Assembly: GCA_002401155.1 (NCBI GenBank)
Contig: NVSG01000003.1
Location: 69,566-133,565 of the forward strand
Length of the DNA: 64,000 nucleotides
Reading direction: 5' to 3'
Source: Hyphomicrobiales bacterium
GTDB taxonomy: Bacteria > Pseudomonadota > Alphaproteobacteria > Rhizobiales > Rhizobiaceae
The notes under the pieces were generated by a model, which saw only the letters and a list, made by a program, of their open reading frames with translations, was not told the origin of the DNA and ran no database searches. The translations under genes were made by a program, and so were the position numbers. This document shows positions 26,825 through 34,477 of this stretch, piece by piece (the stretch's first letter is position 1; each line of letters starts with the position of its first letter).

Positions 26825-28375
26825 GAAATCCGTTGGCGCGCCGCCCTCTTCTTTTCGTTTTTCAACAAAAGCTTCGAGTTCTTCGCGAATGGCTTCATCC
26901 ATTGGCGGCGGGGTGAATTCTGCTAAAATCTTTTTCCAGATTCCGTTGGCACGTTCCGGCGTTTGGACGGAACCGTTATCTTCCCAGTTTTCAAAGTTGG
27001 ACCAGTCGGAAAGGAACGGATTATAAAATGCCGTTTCATAGCGCTGCTGGGTGTGGTCGCATCCGAAGAAATGCCCCCCTGCTCCAACGTCTTTAATGGC
27101 ATCGATGGCGATATCGTCTTCGCCGACGCTGACCGGCTTCATATAGGCGATCATTTGTTGCAGGGTCTCGCAATCCATGATGAATTTTTCATAGGAGGCG
27201 CAAAGCCCGCCTTCTAGCCATCCGGCTGCGTGATAGACCAGATTGGTTTGCGAAGAAACCGCGGCCCAGAGCGAGAACGAGCTTTCCCACATGGCTTGCC
27301 CGTCAGGCGTGTTGGCGGCATTGGCGTTGGAAGAGCGCAAAGGCAGGCCGTAAAACCGCGCCATTTGGCCCGACATTTGAGTGGCGCGCATATAATCTGG
27401 CGTGCCGAAGGCTGGTGCGCCGGTTTTCATATCTACATTGGAGGTGAATGTGCCGAACCCCACCGGACAACCGGGATTAATCAATTGTAACAGCACGATT
27501 GCGGCCAGCGCTTCGGCGGTTGCTTGCGCCACCGCGCCCGCCATGGTCACCGGAGCCATGGCACCGGCCAGCGTGAACGGCGTCACGAAAACTACCTGAC
27601 CGCGCCGAGCCAAACGCATGGCACCATCGAGCATGGGGAAATCGTGTTTCAGCGGCGAAGTCGAATTGATATTAGTGAACATGCGCGGCTTGGCGTCAAA
27701 TTCTTCATGGCTGAGGCCGCCCGCGATGCGCACCATTTCCATCACATCTTCCACCCGCTCCTTGCCCAGCGAATAGGCGTGGACAACCTTATCGGTCAGG
27801 GTGAGCATGTCGTAGAGACAATCGAGGTGGCGGGTCGAGGGGTGCAAATCACCCGGCTCCACCGGATAACCGCCGGAAAAATGGATGCAGTTGAAATATT
27901 GCGTCAGCTTCATCAAATCGCGAAAGCTCTCGCGATCACCCACCCTGCGACCACGATCAAGATCGGAGCAATTGGGCGGGCTGGAGACATTGCCGAACAC
28001 CAGATTTTTGCCGCCAATGGTAATGGCGTGATCGCGATTGCGCGGAGTGATGGTGAAGGAGGAAGGCGCATGTTTCAGTTGTTCCATCACCAGATCACGG
28101 CCCATGCGCACATTGGTGCCATCGATGATGCAATCGGCCGCGCGGAGAATTTCCACGGCCTCGGGATTGAGAAATTCAATGCCGATCTCTTCCAGAATGC
28201 GCATGGCACCATCATGGATGGCAGCAACGCCCTCGGCGTTAAGCGGTTCGGTAGGATGGTCGGAATTTACCGGCAAGCTCCAGGGCATTTGAGCAACGGC
28301 AGGCCCCTGCCCGCGTTTATTGCCTGCACGACCGCCGGAGCGGCGTCTGCGATTTTCTACCGGTGTGTGTTCCAT
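26822..28375 (-). CDS. trimethylamine methyltransferase (MttB) family protein, non-pyrrolysine type
   Basis: 517 residues from ATG 28375 (GGAA 8 bases upstream; the frame opens earlier at a TTG). MTTB family (PF06253): EGVAAIHDGAMRILEEIGIEFLN near the N-terminus, the SPPNCSD loop and the TIM-barrel body. The frame has no in-frame amber codon, so it is a non-Pyl homologue; such proteins demethylate glycine betaine, proline betaine or similar quaternary amines and pass the methyl to a corrinoid protein. A basic Arg-rich N-terminal tail (ENRRRRSGGRAGNKRG) is unusual. No corrinoid protein or activase gene is in the window. Confidence 0.92.
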   Translation of the reverse strand: MEHTPVENRRRRSGGRAGNKRGQGPAVAQMPWSLPVNSDHPTEPLNAEGVAAIHDGAMRILEEIGIEFLNPEAVEILRAADCIIDGTNVRMGRDLVMEQLKHAPSSFTITPRNRDHAITIGGKNLVFGNVSSPPNCSDLDRGRRVGDRESFRDLMKLTQYFNCIHFSGGYPVEPGDLHPSTRHLDCLYDMLTLTDKVVHAYSLGKERVEDVMEMVRIAGGLSHEEFDAKPRMFTNINSTSPLKHDFPMLDGAMRLARRGQVVFVTPFTLAGAMAPVTMAGAVAQATAEALAAIVLLQLINPGCPVGFGTFTSNVDMKTGAPAFGTPDYMRATQMSGQMARFYGLPLRSSNANAANTPDGQAMWESSFSLWAAVSSQTNLVYHAAGWLEGGLCASYEKFIMDCETLQQMIAYMKPVSVGEDDIAIDAIKDVGAGGHFFGCDHTQQRYETAFYNPFLSDWSNFENWEDNGSVQTPERANGIWKKILAEFTPPPMDEAIREELEAFVEKRKEEGGAPTDF

Positions 28376-28476
28376 ATGAGCGTTCCAAAACAAAAACTAA
28401 CTCAAAATTCAAACACCCAATATCAATTCATGTACAGTGCTAATACCGCCCAAAATATGCGGATTGCGCCATCTGC

Positions 28477-28713
28477 TTAGCGCTCCTCTGGCTCATGGAA
28501 TTCTACGTCCAGATCGGCCAGTTTTTCGGCCAAATATCCATGGGCATCGGCGATGCCCTGATTATATTGCGAAGGCCCGATCTGGCGAAGCAAAAACTCA
28601 ACCAAAGCCTCAGCCCGAAATTCGCTGATATCCTCATCAAACTCGGAAGAAGAATAAGCCATAAGCGCCCGGGTGATTTCAGCCTTGCGAATGTCGTCGA
28701 GTTTGATGCGCAT
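28477..28713 (-). CDS. DUF2164 family protein
   Basis: 78-residue cytoplasmic protein from ATG 28713; the frame extends to 28809 but the upstream part is not family-like. MRIKLDDIRKAEITRALMAY, EFRAEALVEFLLRQIGPSQYNQGIADA and the final acidic helix match DUF2164 (PF09932). Function unknown. It lies upstream of the MttB-like gene on the same strand (about 100 bp). Confidence 0.88.
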   Translation of the reverse strand: MRIKLDDIRKAEITRALMAYSSSEFDEDISEFRAEALVEFLLRQIGPSQYNQGIADAHGYLAEKLADLDVEFHEPEER

Positions 28714-29002
28714 TGGGTCTGAACCTTTTGTAGAGCAATGATCACGGGCTTCGGCATTGCAGTGCTGAAAATCTGTTAAAACCATGACCATCATTGATGA
28801 CACCCACAAGAAAACATCGCTTATATTTGCTCTCTATGTCGAATTGTGCTTGGTTTGCTTACACTTCGAGGAGGAAACGATTTGCGATACTTTTTAATAC
28901 ATGTTTTTCCATCAATTTAAATTGCAGCGTTAGCCAATTTTCCTATGCCGAAAACGGCAACGAATACCTGTCCATTAAAGAATGGTAGCAAGAGCATACA
29001 TT

Positions 29003-30280
29003 ATGGCAACAAAAAAACTGTCCACGGTTGAAGAAATAAATGAGATTTTCAACTTCACTGCGGTCGTCGAGATAGATGACTACCAATCGGGAAAGACTCG
29101 CCAAATAAGGCGCAGAATAGAAAGGTTTACAGAAGACCTTATGCAAAGGGTATCTGGAAACACCATAGGTAACATTCTAAACACGTTCGCCAATGATATG
29201 GCTGGCGCGTCAGATAACAACATCGCAACTCTTCACGACTATGTTTTGTCCAATTACCCGCCTTCGTCGATGGAGGGGGTTAAGCAAAGTGATCGAATGG
29301 AGATAATGTTTGATTGCCCACTTGACTTGAGGGTGCCATGGGACCCATCAATTGATGTTCAAGCAGTCGCGGGAATATGGCTCTTTTTGTGGAGCAAAAT
29401 ATTTCCGATTGATGTTTCCCAATTGAGGAGAGCGCCCAGCATTTATCAAAAATTCGTGGAGGCGGAAGTTTTCTACTCCAAAGTCGGTACACCCCAACGT
29501 GTTAGGTTCCCCACCAAAGTTAGACAGGCAGTATCCAACACCAAAAATTCAGCTCGGCGGATGTCAACAGCGGAAATGCGCAACCAATTTGCTTCGCTCT
29601 TAGATGAACACAACGACGCCATCGATCAAAAATTTAAAAATCTGGGAAGTGTTTTTGTTTCCAAGCACGAAAAAGCTAACTTGGCGAAATCCATAACAGC
29701 GGCCAACACCGCCAAAACCGGATTCGACAAACAGAAAGATGATTCCACCAAAACTATTACGGAAAACTCGAACAAGCTAGCCGACATAATTAAACGAGCA
29801 GAAGAATTTGCCAAATATAAAGCATTGGATGGGTATTTTGAAAAAAAAGCTGCTGATCACCGCATCAGATTTGGTGTTTGGCTGAGTCTCTTCATCGGGT
29901 CGCTGATCGCAGTTGTGTACTACATTACGAAATATAACGATGAAATTAAACCAATGCTTCCTAGCTTTAACAACGGTGCATTCAGCCTCGGTAGTTCCGC
30001 GTTTGTTATCGCTATTACTCTCGCAATAGTTTGGATGCTGCGAGTTTTCATCAGGCTGGCCATGCTGAATTTGCAACTTGGGGAAGATGCTTCCAACCGC
30101 ACCGTGCTTATTCGCACCCTCGCAGCACTCGAAAGCGAAAGCAAAACTGACGGACTTCCGAATGAGCAAAAGATCATCGCCTATAATGCAATTTTCCGTG
30201 CAAGTCTCTCCGACAACAGCAATCTTGATGTGGCCCAACCCTCTCTCGGTGATTTGAGTGGGTTGATGAGGCCCAAATGA
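29003..30280 (+). CDS. membrane protein resembling DUF6161 family
   Basis: 425 residues from ATG 29003 (AAGAG 8 bases upstream; ATG 28982 is the alternative). A soluble N-terminal region (1-175), a long coiled-coil segment (about 205-270), then two membrane helices (about 290-308 and 330-350) and the tail WMLRVFIRLAMLNLQLGEDASNRT...NAIFRASLSD. That layout and tail resemble the DUF6161 family, from memory and not a search. The base composition is more AT-rich than the flanking host genes and it stands alone beside the prophage. No catalytic residues are evident; a defence or stress role is only speculation. Confidence 0.65.
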   Translation: MATKKLSTVEEINEIFNFTAVVEIDDYQSGKTRQIRRRIERFTEDLMQRVSGNTIGNILNTFANDMAGASDNNIATLHDYVLSNYPPSSMEGVKQSDRMEIMFDCPLDLRVPWDPSIDVQAVAGIWLFLWSKIFPIDVSQLRRAPSIYQKFVEAEVFYSKVGTPQRVRFPTKVRQAVSNTKNSARRMSTAEMRNQFASLLDEHNDAIDQKFKNLGSVFVSKHEKANLAKSITAANTAKTGFDKQKDDSTKTITENSNKLADIIKRAEEFAKYKALDGYFEKKAADHRIRFGVWLSLFIGSLIAVVYYITKYNDEIKPMLPSFNNGAFSLGSSAFVIAITLAIVWMLRVFIRLAMLNLQLGEDASNRTVLIRTLAALESESKTDGLPNEQKIIAYNAIFRASLSDNSNLDVAQPSLGDLSGLMRPK

Positions 30281-30427
30281 TAATCGCCAAGTGTGAAGGC
30301 GCTTTCATTATTACTAGATTGGATGATGACGTTGGGTGCGCGTTCAATTGTTCACTAGAAACAACCCTCATTGGCATGTAAACTACAACCAACATCCCAA
30401 AAACCACGAGATTCGCCCAAATCCATC

Positions 30428-30937
30428 ATGCCCAAGGAACAACACAGACGCCGTGATTATCGCAATGCCGTTCGCCTTATGGTGATTGGGGCTTTTTTGT
30501 TTCTTTTTGGGCTTGCTTTGTATTTTCAGCCCGTGGGCGAAGAGCTGTTTACGGTGATGGTTCGCTTTCCTGTGGTTGAAGTGAATTTGGCTCCTGCTAT
30601 GCTTATGATGGCTGGCGCGCTTTGCTGGATGATTGGCGGCTCTTCACGGAGCGAAGTTATCAAAGCGCGGATTTCCCACAGACAAAAGCTTCAAGATAAA
30701 CTGGACGTTCTACAGCGCAAAAACATGCTGGACGAAGCGTTTCAGGAAACCAATAAAGAAGCACAGCAGCGCCATCTTACATCCTTGGCTTATGCGGGCG
30801 TGCTGGTGCTGCTGTTAATTGCTGCGGTTCTCGATGTGATGACCAAAGGCTTTTTGTTCAAACACATTTTGATGTACTCGGCAGTGATGATGACCGTAGG
30901 CGTGAAGTTCGCAATACATGTGGTGCATAATCGTTAG
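30428..30937 (+). CDS. conserved membrane protein of unknown function
   Basis: 169 residues from ATG 30428; a longer frame to 30371 has no supporting site. Four hydrophobic segments (about 16-36, 45-70, 120-137, 148-164) alternate with a basic loop (SHRQKLQDKLDVLQRKNML). No recognised family. The stop codon TAG is buried inside a 17-bp stem-loop. Origin is probably host. Confidence 0.7.
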   Translation: MPKEQHRRRDYRNAVRLMVIGAFLFLFGLALYFQPVGEELFTVMVRFPVVEVNLAPAMLMMAGALCWMIGGSSRSEVIKARISHRQKLQDKLDVLQRKNMLDEAFQETNKEAQQRHLTSLAYAGVLVLLLIAAVLDVMTKGFLFKHILMYSAVMMTVGVKFAIHVVHNR

Positions 30938-30970
30938 AGCATTTCCACTTTGCGGAAATGCTCTAACGAT
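30930..30970 (+). terminator. 17-bp perfect stem-loop overlapping a stop codon
   Basis: ATCGTTAGAGCATTTCC (30930-30946) pairs with GGAAATGCTCTAACGAT (30954-30970) around the loop ACTTTGC. The TAG stop of the membrane protein gene is at 30935-30937. No T run follows, so termination may rely on the adjacent repeat. Confidence 0.75.
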
Positions 30971-31275
30971 TCTTGGCTTGTTCTAGGCTCACGGCGTATC
31001 CTCGTTTCACTCGGGCCTCCGCATGGGCGGCGCAGCTAGCGCCGGGCGGCTCTTCGCCGCCTTGAACTCGGGCTTCGGTGTAAAGGAAATTGCTTCTGAA
31101 ATCTCGACCAAGCTTTGTAGCCAATGGTGATCCCGGCAGGACTGCCAGATTCGCCGTTTATTCAACAATTTCAGCAATCATCCCCGCACCAACCCACAAT
31201 AGTTGCTCATTGTATTCATTCGCGTAATTTAATCGAACCCCGCACCTTTTCTCATTCATATAATGGGAGAGCGTG
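30971..31275. other. host/prophage junction region without a gene
   Basis: About 300 bp. The first part is repeat copy 4; 31081-31275 is unstructured and holds no convincing gene, tRNA or direct repeat that I can pair with the other end of the prophage, which is outside the window. Confidence 0.5.
30980..31063 (+). repeat. dispersed palindromic intergenic repeat, copy 4 (5' half replaced)
   Basis: Keeps the GC-rich half (CTCACGGCGTATCCTCG, CGGGCCTCCGCATGGGCGGCG, GCTAGCGCCGGGCGGCTC) but the usual CCGTCTTTGACGG hairpin is replaced by the 17-bp stop-codon stem-loop. It lies at the likely host/prophage border. Confidence 0.8.
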
Positions 31276-31761
31276 ATGCGAGAAAAGGTCCGACTTCATA
31301 TTACATCATTTCGGTTCGCTATTGGCGGGGAACATTTCTACGGAAAATTCAGCGTGCATGTGAAGGGTGTAGTCAAAACCAACCCTGACGGAACCAAAAG
31401 TAAAACATACACATCGGGATACGGTGTGGATTACCACAAACACAACGACTTCGTTCTAGAGCGAGCAATTGATCAGAAGGAAGCGGATTACCTGAATAAG
31501 AAGGACGGTAACGACCCGGAGTTTTTCTGGCTCGAACAAGGCTCTATAACCAACCGATTCAACGCCAAACAAGATGTCGTAGATCGAGCGGTTGAAATAT
31601 TCCCATCTCTATTTGACGTATCAAGCGACATTCTTATCGTTGGTGAGGATGTTTTTGATGTGGAACGATCAGCGCCACTACTGGGCCCTGATGATATCTT
31701 GCTGCGCTGGGAAGCCTCCAAAGACCGCTACGGGCTACTTGAGGAGTTCGGCTATGATTAA
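31276..31761 (+). CDS. phage-associated hypothetical protein
   Basis: 161 residues from ATG 31276 (GGGAGAG upstream). Acidic C-terminal half (ILIVGEDVFDVERSAPLLGPDDILLRWEASKD); the N-terminus is beta-rich (HITSFRFAIGGEHFYGKFSVHVKG). No known family. It is the first plus-strand gene of the left prophage block. Confidence 0.65.
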   Translation: MREKVRLHITSFRFAIGGEHFYGKFSVHVKGVVKTNPDGTKSKTYTSGYGVDYHKHNDFVLERAIDQKEADYLNKKDGNDPEFFWLEQGSITNRFNAKQDVVDRAVEIFPSLFDVSSDILIVGEDVFDVERSAPLLGPDDILLRWEASKDRYGLLEEFGYD

Positions 31762-31819
31762 CGTTTCCTTTTGTCCCGCAAGCCTTTCCCGCTCTCTCAT
31801 AGGCGGGGACGCGCAATGA
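31754..31819 (+). CDS. 21-codon leader-like open reading frame
   Basis: ATG 31754 overlaps the end of the preceding gene and the TGA overlaps the next gene's ATG (ATGA at 31816). The 21-residue product has no features; its likely role is to couple translation from one gene to the next. Confidence 0.35.
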   Translation: MINVSFCPASLSRSLIGGDAQ

Positions 31820-32007
31820 CCTGCATCCAATGCAATTCCCCAATCACAGACAAACCACTTTACTGGATACAAAACAGCAGGCCTCAAATGGTGAAAGGCC
31901 GTTGGGAGTGTCTTTTCATTCCCGGCACAGATCAGCCTCTGTGTGATGTGAATTGTTCTGCTGATTACGAAAAATCCAAGCGCTCTCTCATAGGGAGGGA
32001 TGAATGA
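31816..32007 (+). CDS. small zinc-ribbon-like phage protein
   Basis: 63 residues from ATG 31816. A CIQCN pair near the N-terminus and CDVNC near residue 45 could bind zinc. It starts inside the end of the short upstream frame and is followed directly by the next small gene; the sequence before both starts shares CGCTCTCTCATAGG, so the start region seems to have been duplicated. Confidence 0.6.
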   Translation: MTCIQCNSPITDKPLYWIQNSRPQMVKGRWECLFIPGTDQPLCDVNCSADYEKSKRSLIGRDE

Positions 32008-32144
32008 TGAGCGGGTTCCAAATCATAATGCTGTTTGCATTCGCTGCCTTGTTTTCTGGCATGGGATTTTTTGTCGGGTATTTTGTTGGTTCTTACGACC
32101 GTGAATGTCGCAGAAACCCAGACAAACCGAGGTATTGGCTATGA
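32004..32144 (+). CDS. 46-residue single-pass membrane peptide
   Basis: Reading frame MMSGFQIIMLF onward with one hydrophobic span (residues 5-29), then a basic tail RECRRNPDKPRYW. GGGAGG is 6-10 bases before the ATG. Its stop overlaps the start of the PP-loop gene (ATGA at 32141). Role unknown. Confidence 0.55.
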   Translation: MMSGFQIIMLFAFAALFSGMGFFVGYFVGSYDRECRRNPDKPRYWL

Positions 32145-32887
32145 GCGCCCGGCGAGTATCTTGGTTTTCGTGCGGCGCGGCATCGGCCATCGCAACGAAA
32201 CTCAGCCAGCCAGACGATATCGTTTATTGCGAAACTGGCAGCGAACATTATGACAACAAGAGGTTTGAGGCTGAATGCATAAGATGGTTCAATCGGCCTG
32301 TAGAACACATCAAATCAGAAGAATATTCTGATACCTGGGATGTTTGGGAAAAAACGCGATGGCTTGCTGGAATTAATGGTGCCCGATGCACAACCGAATT
32401 AAAGGTTATTCCACGACTGATTTTTCAGCGCCCCAGTGATATTCATATTTTTGGATATACCGCTGATGGCCCGGACGTAAAACGAGCCGAAAGACTTGCG
32501 GCCAACTATCCCGAGTTGAGACTTGAATTCCCACTAATCGAACGCGGCATCACCAAAGAAGCTTGTTTGGCCATGATCGAGGGCGCGGGGATTGAAATCC
32601 CTGCGATGTACAAACTTGGCTACCCAAATAACAACTGCATACCCTGTGTGAAAGCCACCAGCTCACGCTATTGGGCTTTAGTGCGGAAGACCCATCCAGA
32701 AGAATTCGACCGCATGGCGAAGCTCTCACGAGAATTAAACGTGCGCCTATGCCGTATCAATGTTGATGGAACCTTGGTTCGAGCTTTTATTGATGAAATC
32801 CCACTAAATCACCCGACTACAAACGCGCTTGTCCCTTCATGTGATTTTCTTTGCCATATCGCAGAAGGAGATTTAGCCGATGCCTAG
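32141..32887 (+). CDS. phage PAPS reductase/PP-loop ATPase family protein
   Basis: 248 residues from ATG 32141. The N-terminus SWFSCGAASAIATKL is a PP-loop variant (SFSGGxxS type), followed by an IVYCETGSEHYDN strand and GARCTTELKVIP, as in the phosphoadenosine phosphosulfate reductase family common in phages. A NNNCIPCVKATSSRYW pair of cysteines near residue 165 could bind zinc or an Fe-S cluster. Such phage proteins may modify DNA or tRNA or divert sulfur; here it is embedded in a chain of overlapping small genes (ATGA before, 8-base overlap after). Confidence 0.8.
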   Translation: MSARRVSWFSCGAASAIATKLSQPDDIVYCETGSEHYDNKRFEAECIRWFNRPVEHIKSEEYSDTWDVWEKTRWLAGINGARCTTELKVIPRLIFQRPSDIHIFGYTADGPDVKRAERLAANYPELRLEFPLIERGITKEACLAMIEGAGIEIPAMYKLGYPNNNCIPCVKATSSRYWALVRKTHPEEFDRMAKLSRELNVRLCRINVDGTLVRAFIDEIPLNHPTTNALVPSCDFLCHIAEGDLADA

Positions 32888-33098
32888 CCCCACAATAGTA
32901 AGCGCTGCGATAGAGCGAGAAACCAAACCAAAAGTGCAGGAACCCGATTACAGCGACTTCTACGATGACGATTATGAGGATGATTGCTGGCAGTGTGGTG
33001 GTGAAGGTTTTGTTTCCGATTGCCACCAAGAATTTGCCTGTGTTGATCCCGAATCCGGTTGCGATCTATGCACGCGGAAATGTGACGTTTGCAGTTAA
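32880..33098 (+). CDS. small Cys-rich zinc-binding phage protein
   Basis: 72 residues with a very acidic centre (DYSDFYDDDYEDDC) and CxxC-type pairs CWQCGGEG and CDLCTRKCDVC, a DnaJ-like zinc-finger pattern. Overlaps the PP-loop gene by 8 bases, so probably co-translated. Function unknown. Confidence 0.65.
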   Translation: MPSPTIVSAAIERETKPKVQEPDYSDFYDDDYEDDCWQCGGEGFVSDCHQEFACVDPESGCDLCTRKCDVCS

Positions 33099-33128
33099 TC
33101 CCCTACCCCAGAACAAAGGAACGATGAA

Positions 33129-33527
33129 ATGGGACTACAAATCAAACAAGACGTTTTGAAAGTTCTCGACAAATCCGAGATTGATGGAAACCAACTAATG
33201 TTGGGCGGCGGTCAACTTGATCGCAAGCTCTACACCGATGTGAACAAAGTTCTTGTTGCGATTGGCGGCAAGTGGGACCGAAGTGCAAAAGCCCATCTGT
33301 TTGATGGTGATGTGAGCGAGGTTCTGGAGCCTATACTTGAGACTGGCGAGTACAATCGTATCAAACAGGATTTTGGGCAATTTGATAGCCCTGCCGGTGT
33401 TGTAGATCGCGTCATTGAGTTAGCTGAAATAGAGTTAGATACACGGGTTCTTGAACCAAGCGCCGGAAATGGGAATATCGCAGTTGCGGCGGTTAGAGAC
33501 GGACGGAAAATTCGGAATATACACTAG
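33129..33527 (+). pseudogene. truncated phage DNA methyltransferase
   Basis: 132 residues. The C-terminal VLEPSAGNGNIAVAAV is motif I (SAM binding) of an amino-methyltransferase, but the frame ends about 15 residues later, before the catalytic NPPY/F-type motif. The N-terminal region with its DVNKVLVAIGGKW segment looks like the front domain of phage methyltransferases. So it is a fragment, probably inactive. Confidence 0.7.
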
Positions 33528-33617
33528 CCATACTAAAGTATCCCAACAAATTTCAAGAACTAAATATCAAAAAATGCTAGGATAAACACAATACACTACT
33601 AATTTTGTGAGATTATC

Positions 33618-33797
33618 ATGGGACAACCATTAGAAAAATGCCAAAATGATGCGTCGAAACTAGCAAATATGTTTGCAGCGCAATTAGTTTACATGTGCTG
33701 CGATCCAGAAACGTGCGATGAGAACGTGGAATGGTGCAACGAATTGAAAAAGCTTGCTCGTTGCGCTTCTGAGTTTTCGTTGAAGAGTAAGCACTGA
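33618..33797 (+). CDS. 59-residue hypothetical protein
   Basis: Small Cys-rich helical protein from ATG 33618 (MGQPLEKCQNDASK) ending KSKH. Six cysteines, two adjacent, but no known motif. It lies in the tail-to-tail gap before the minus-strand block. Confidence 0.5.
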   Translation: MGQPLEKCQNDASKLANMFAAQLVYMCCDPETCDENVEWCNELKKLARCASEFSLKSKH

Positions 33798-33810
33798 AAG
33801 CCTCGAAGAC

Positions 33811-33930
33811 CTAAGTTAATGCCCATAAGGCAAGCCCTGCCATTATCAGAGCGCCAATGATTATTCCGATATAAGTCCACTTCGTTACAGGTGGACCGCC
33901 GTAGGATGGTTCTTTGTCGTAACCGGTCAT
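33811..33930 (-). CDS. 39-residue single-pass membrane peptide
   Basis: ATG 33930 overlaps the stop of the upstream gene (ATGA). The product MTGYDKEPSYGGPPVTKW is followed by a hydrophobic helix to the end. Part of the small leftward cassette under its own predicted promoter (34402-34430). Confidence 0.5.
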   Translation of the reverse strand: MTGYDKEPSYGGPPVTKWTYIGIIIGALIMAGLALWALT

Positions 33931-34352
33931 ATCTTCACTCCGATAAGCCGACCTGAAACCTCCCCATGAGGAAGGCCTGAATAACTGACAAAAACGCCAG
34001 TGTTGGTTGATTTACATTTCGGGCATGGCAGCGGGTTTTTCTTGATACTCATATCAGGCCCCCAATCCTCATCTTTGAACTGTTCCAGATACTCTCTACG
34101 AAACGGCATATCTGCCCCACAGAAGCGGTTATAGCATTTCAGGTGTATTGTACTGGCTTTCATCAAGTCGCCCATGGTGGCGCAATATGAGTAGCCTGAG
34201 GATGGTTTGGAGGGGTCTTGCAGTCGACTATCACTCAAAGCTGGCACCAACAGTCTGGGACCGTTAATTGCGAGGTGTAAAGCCCTCATCATTTCGAACC
34301 AGTCGCGATCTTTCTCCGCTTCTGTACGGCTGTTGTCTATGTAGAAATTCAT
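33927..34352 (-). CDS. phage hypothetical protein with zinc ribbon
   Basis: 141 residues from ATG 34352, chosen because the predicted transcription start lies near 34395 and an ATG at 34388 would leave almost no leader. CYNRFCGAD and CPKCKS form two Cys pairs for one zinc ribbon near the C-terminus; the N-terminal half is helical (DWFEMMRALHLAIN). Not recognised. It has a terminator upstream and a likely promoter of its own, as a moron gene would. Confidence 0.65.
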   Translation of the reverse strand: MNFYIDNSRTEAEKDRDWFEMMRALHLAINGPRLLVPALSDSRLQDPSKPSSGYSYCATMGDLMKASTIHLKCYNRFCGADMPFRREYLEQFKDEDWGPDMSIKKNPLPCPKCKSTNTGVFVSYSGLPHGEVSGRLIGVKI

Positions 34353-34401
34353 GCATGGCAAACCCTTGTTTCGGATGTTTTGCCCCATGCCGTTGATTCT
34401 C

Positions 34402-34430
34402 AAACTATTGAAATGGATGGTATGCGTCAA
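34402..34430 (-). promoter_or_regulatory. candidate sigma-70 promoter after the lysis-module terminator
   Basis: On the minus strand TTGACG (34430-34425) and TAGTTT (34407-34402) are 17 bp apart. It starts 5 bases after the terminator at 34435-34462, so the genes at 33811-34352 would be expressed separately from the late operon. Confidence 0.45.
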
Positions 34431-34434
34431 ACAC

Positions 34435-34462
34435 AAAAAACCCGCCAGCGTGAGCCAGCGGG
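34435..34462 (-). terminator. intrinsic terminator of the lysis module
   Basis: On the minus strand CCCGCTGGC (34462-34454) pairs with GCTGGCGGG (34449-34441), 9 bp with two G-U pairs, followed by six Ts. Confidence 0.85.
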
Positions 34463-34477
34463 TTAATGTGGGTGAGG

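Noticed and set aside
26822..28375. pyrrolysine-containing MttB
   Set aside because: The reading frame has no internal TAG codon, so the homologue does not use pyrrolysine.
27524..28480. 318-residue plus-strand frame
   Set aside because: Antisense to the MttB-like gene with no ribosome site.
31120..31150. tRNA-3'-end-like sequence on the minus strand (GGGATCACCA) as an attachment site
   Set aside because: No T-loop, anticodon arm or acceptor partner could be built, and no repeat of it is visible at the other side of the prophage within the window.
31259..31264. perfect TATAAT as a promoter
   Set aside because: It lies 12 bases before the ATG with the ribosome site in between and has no -35 partner.
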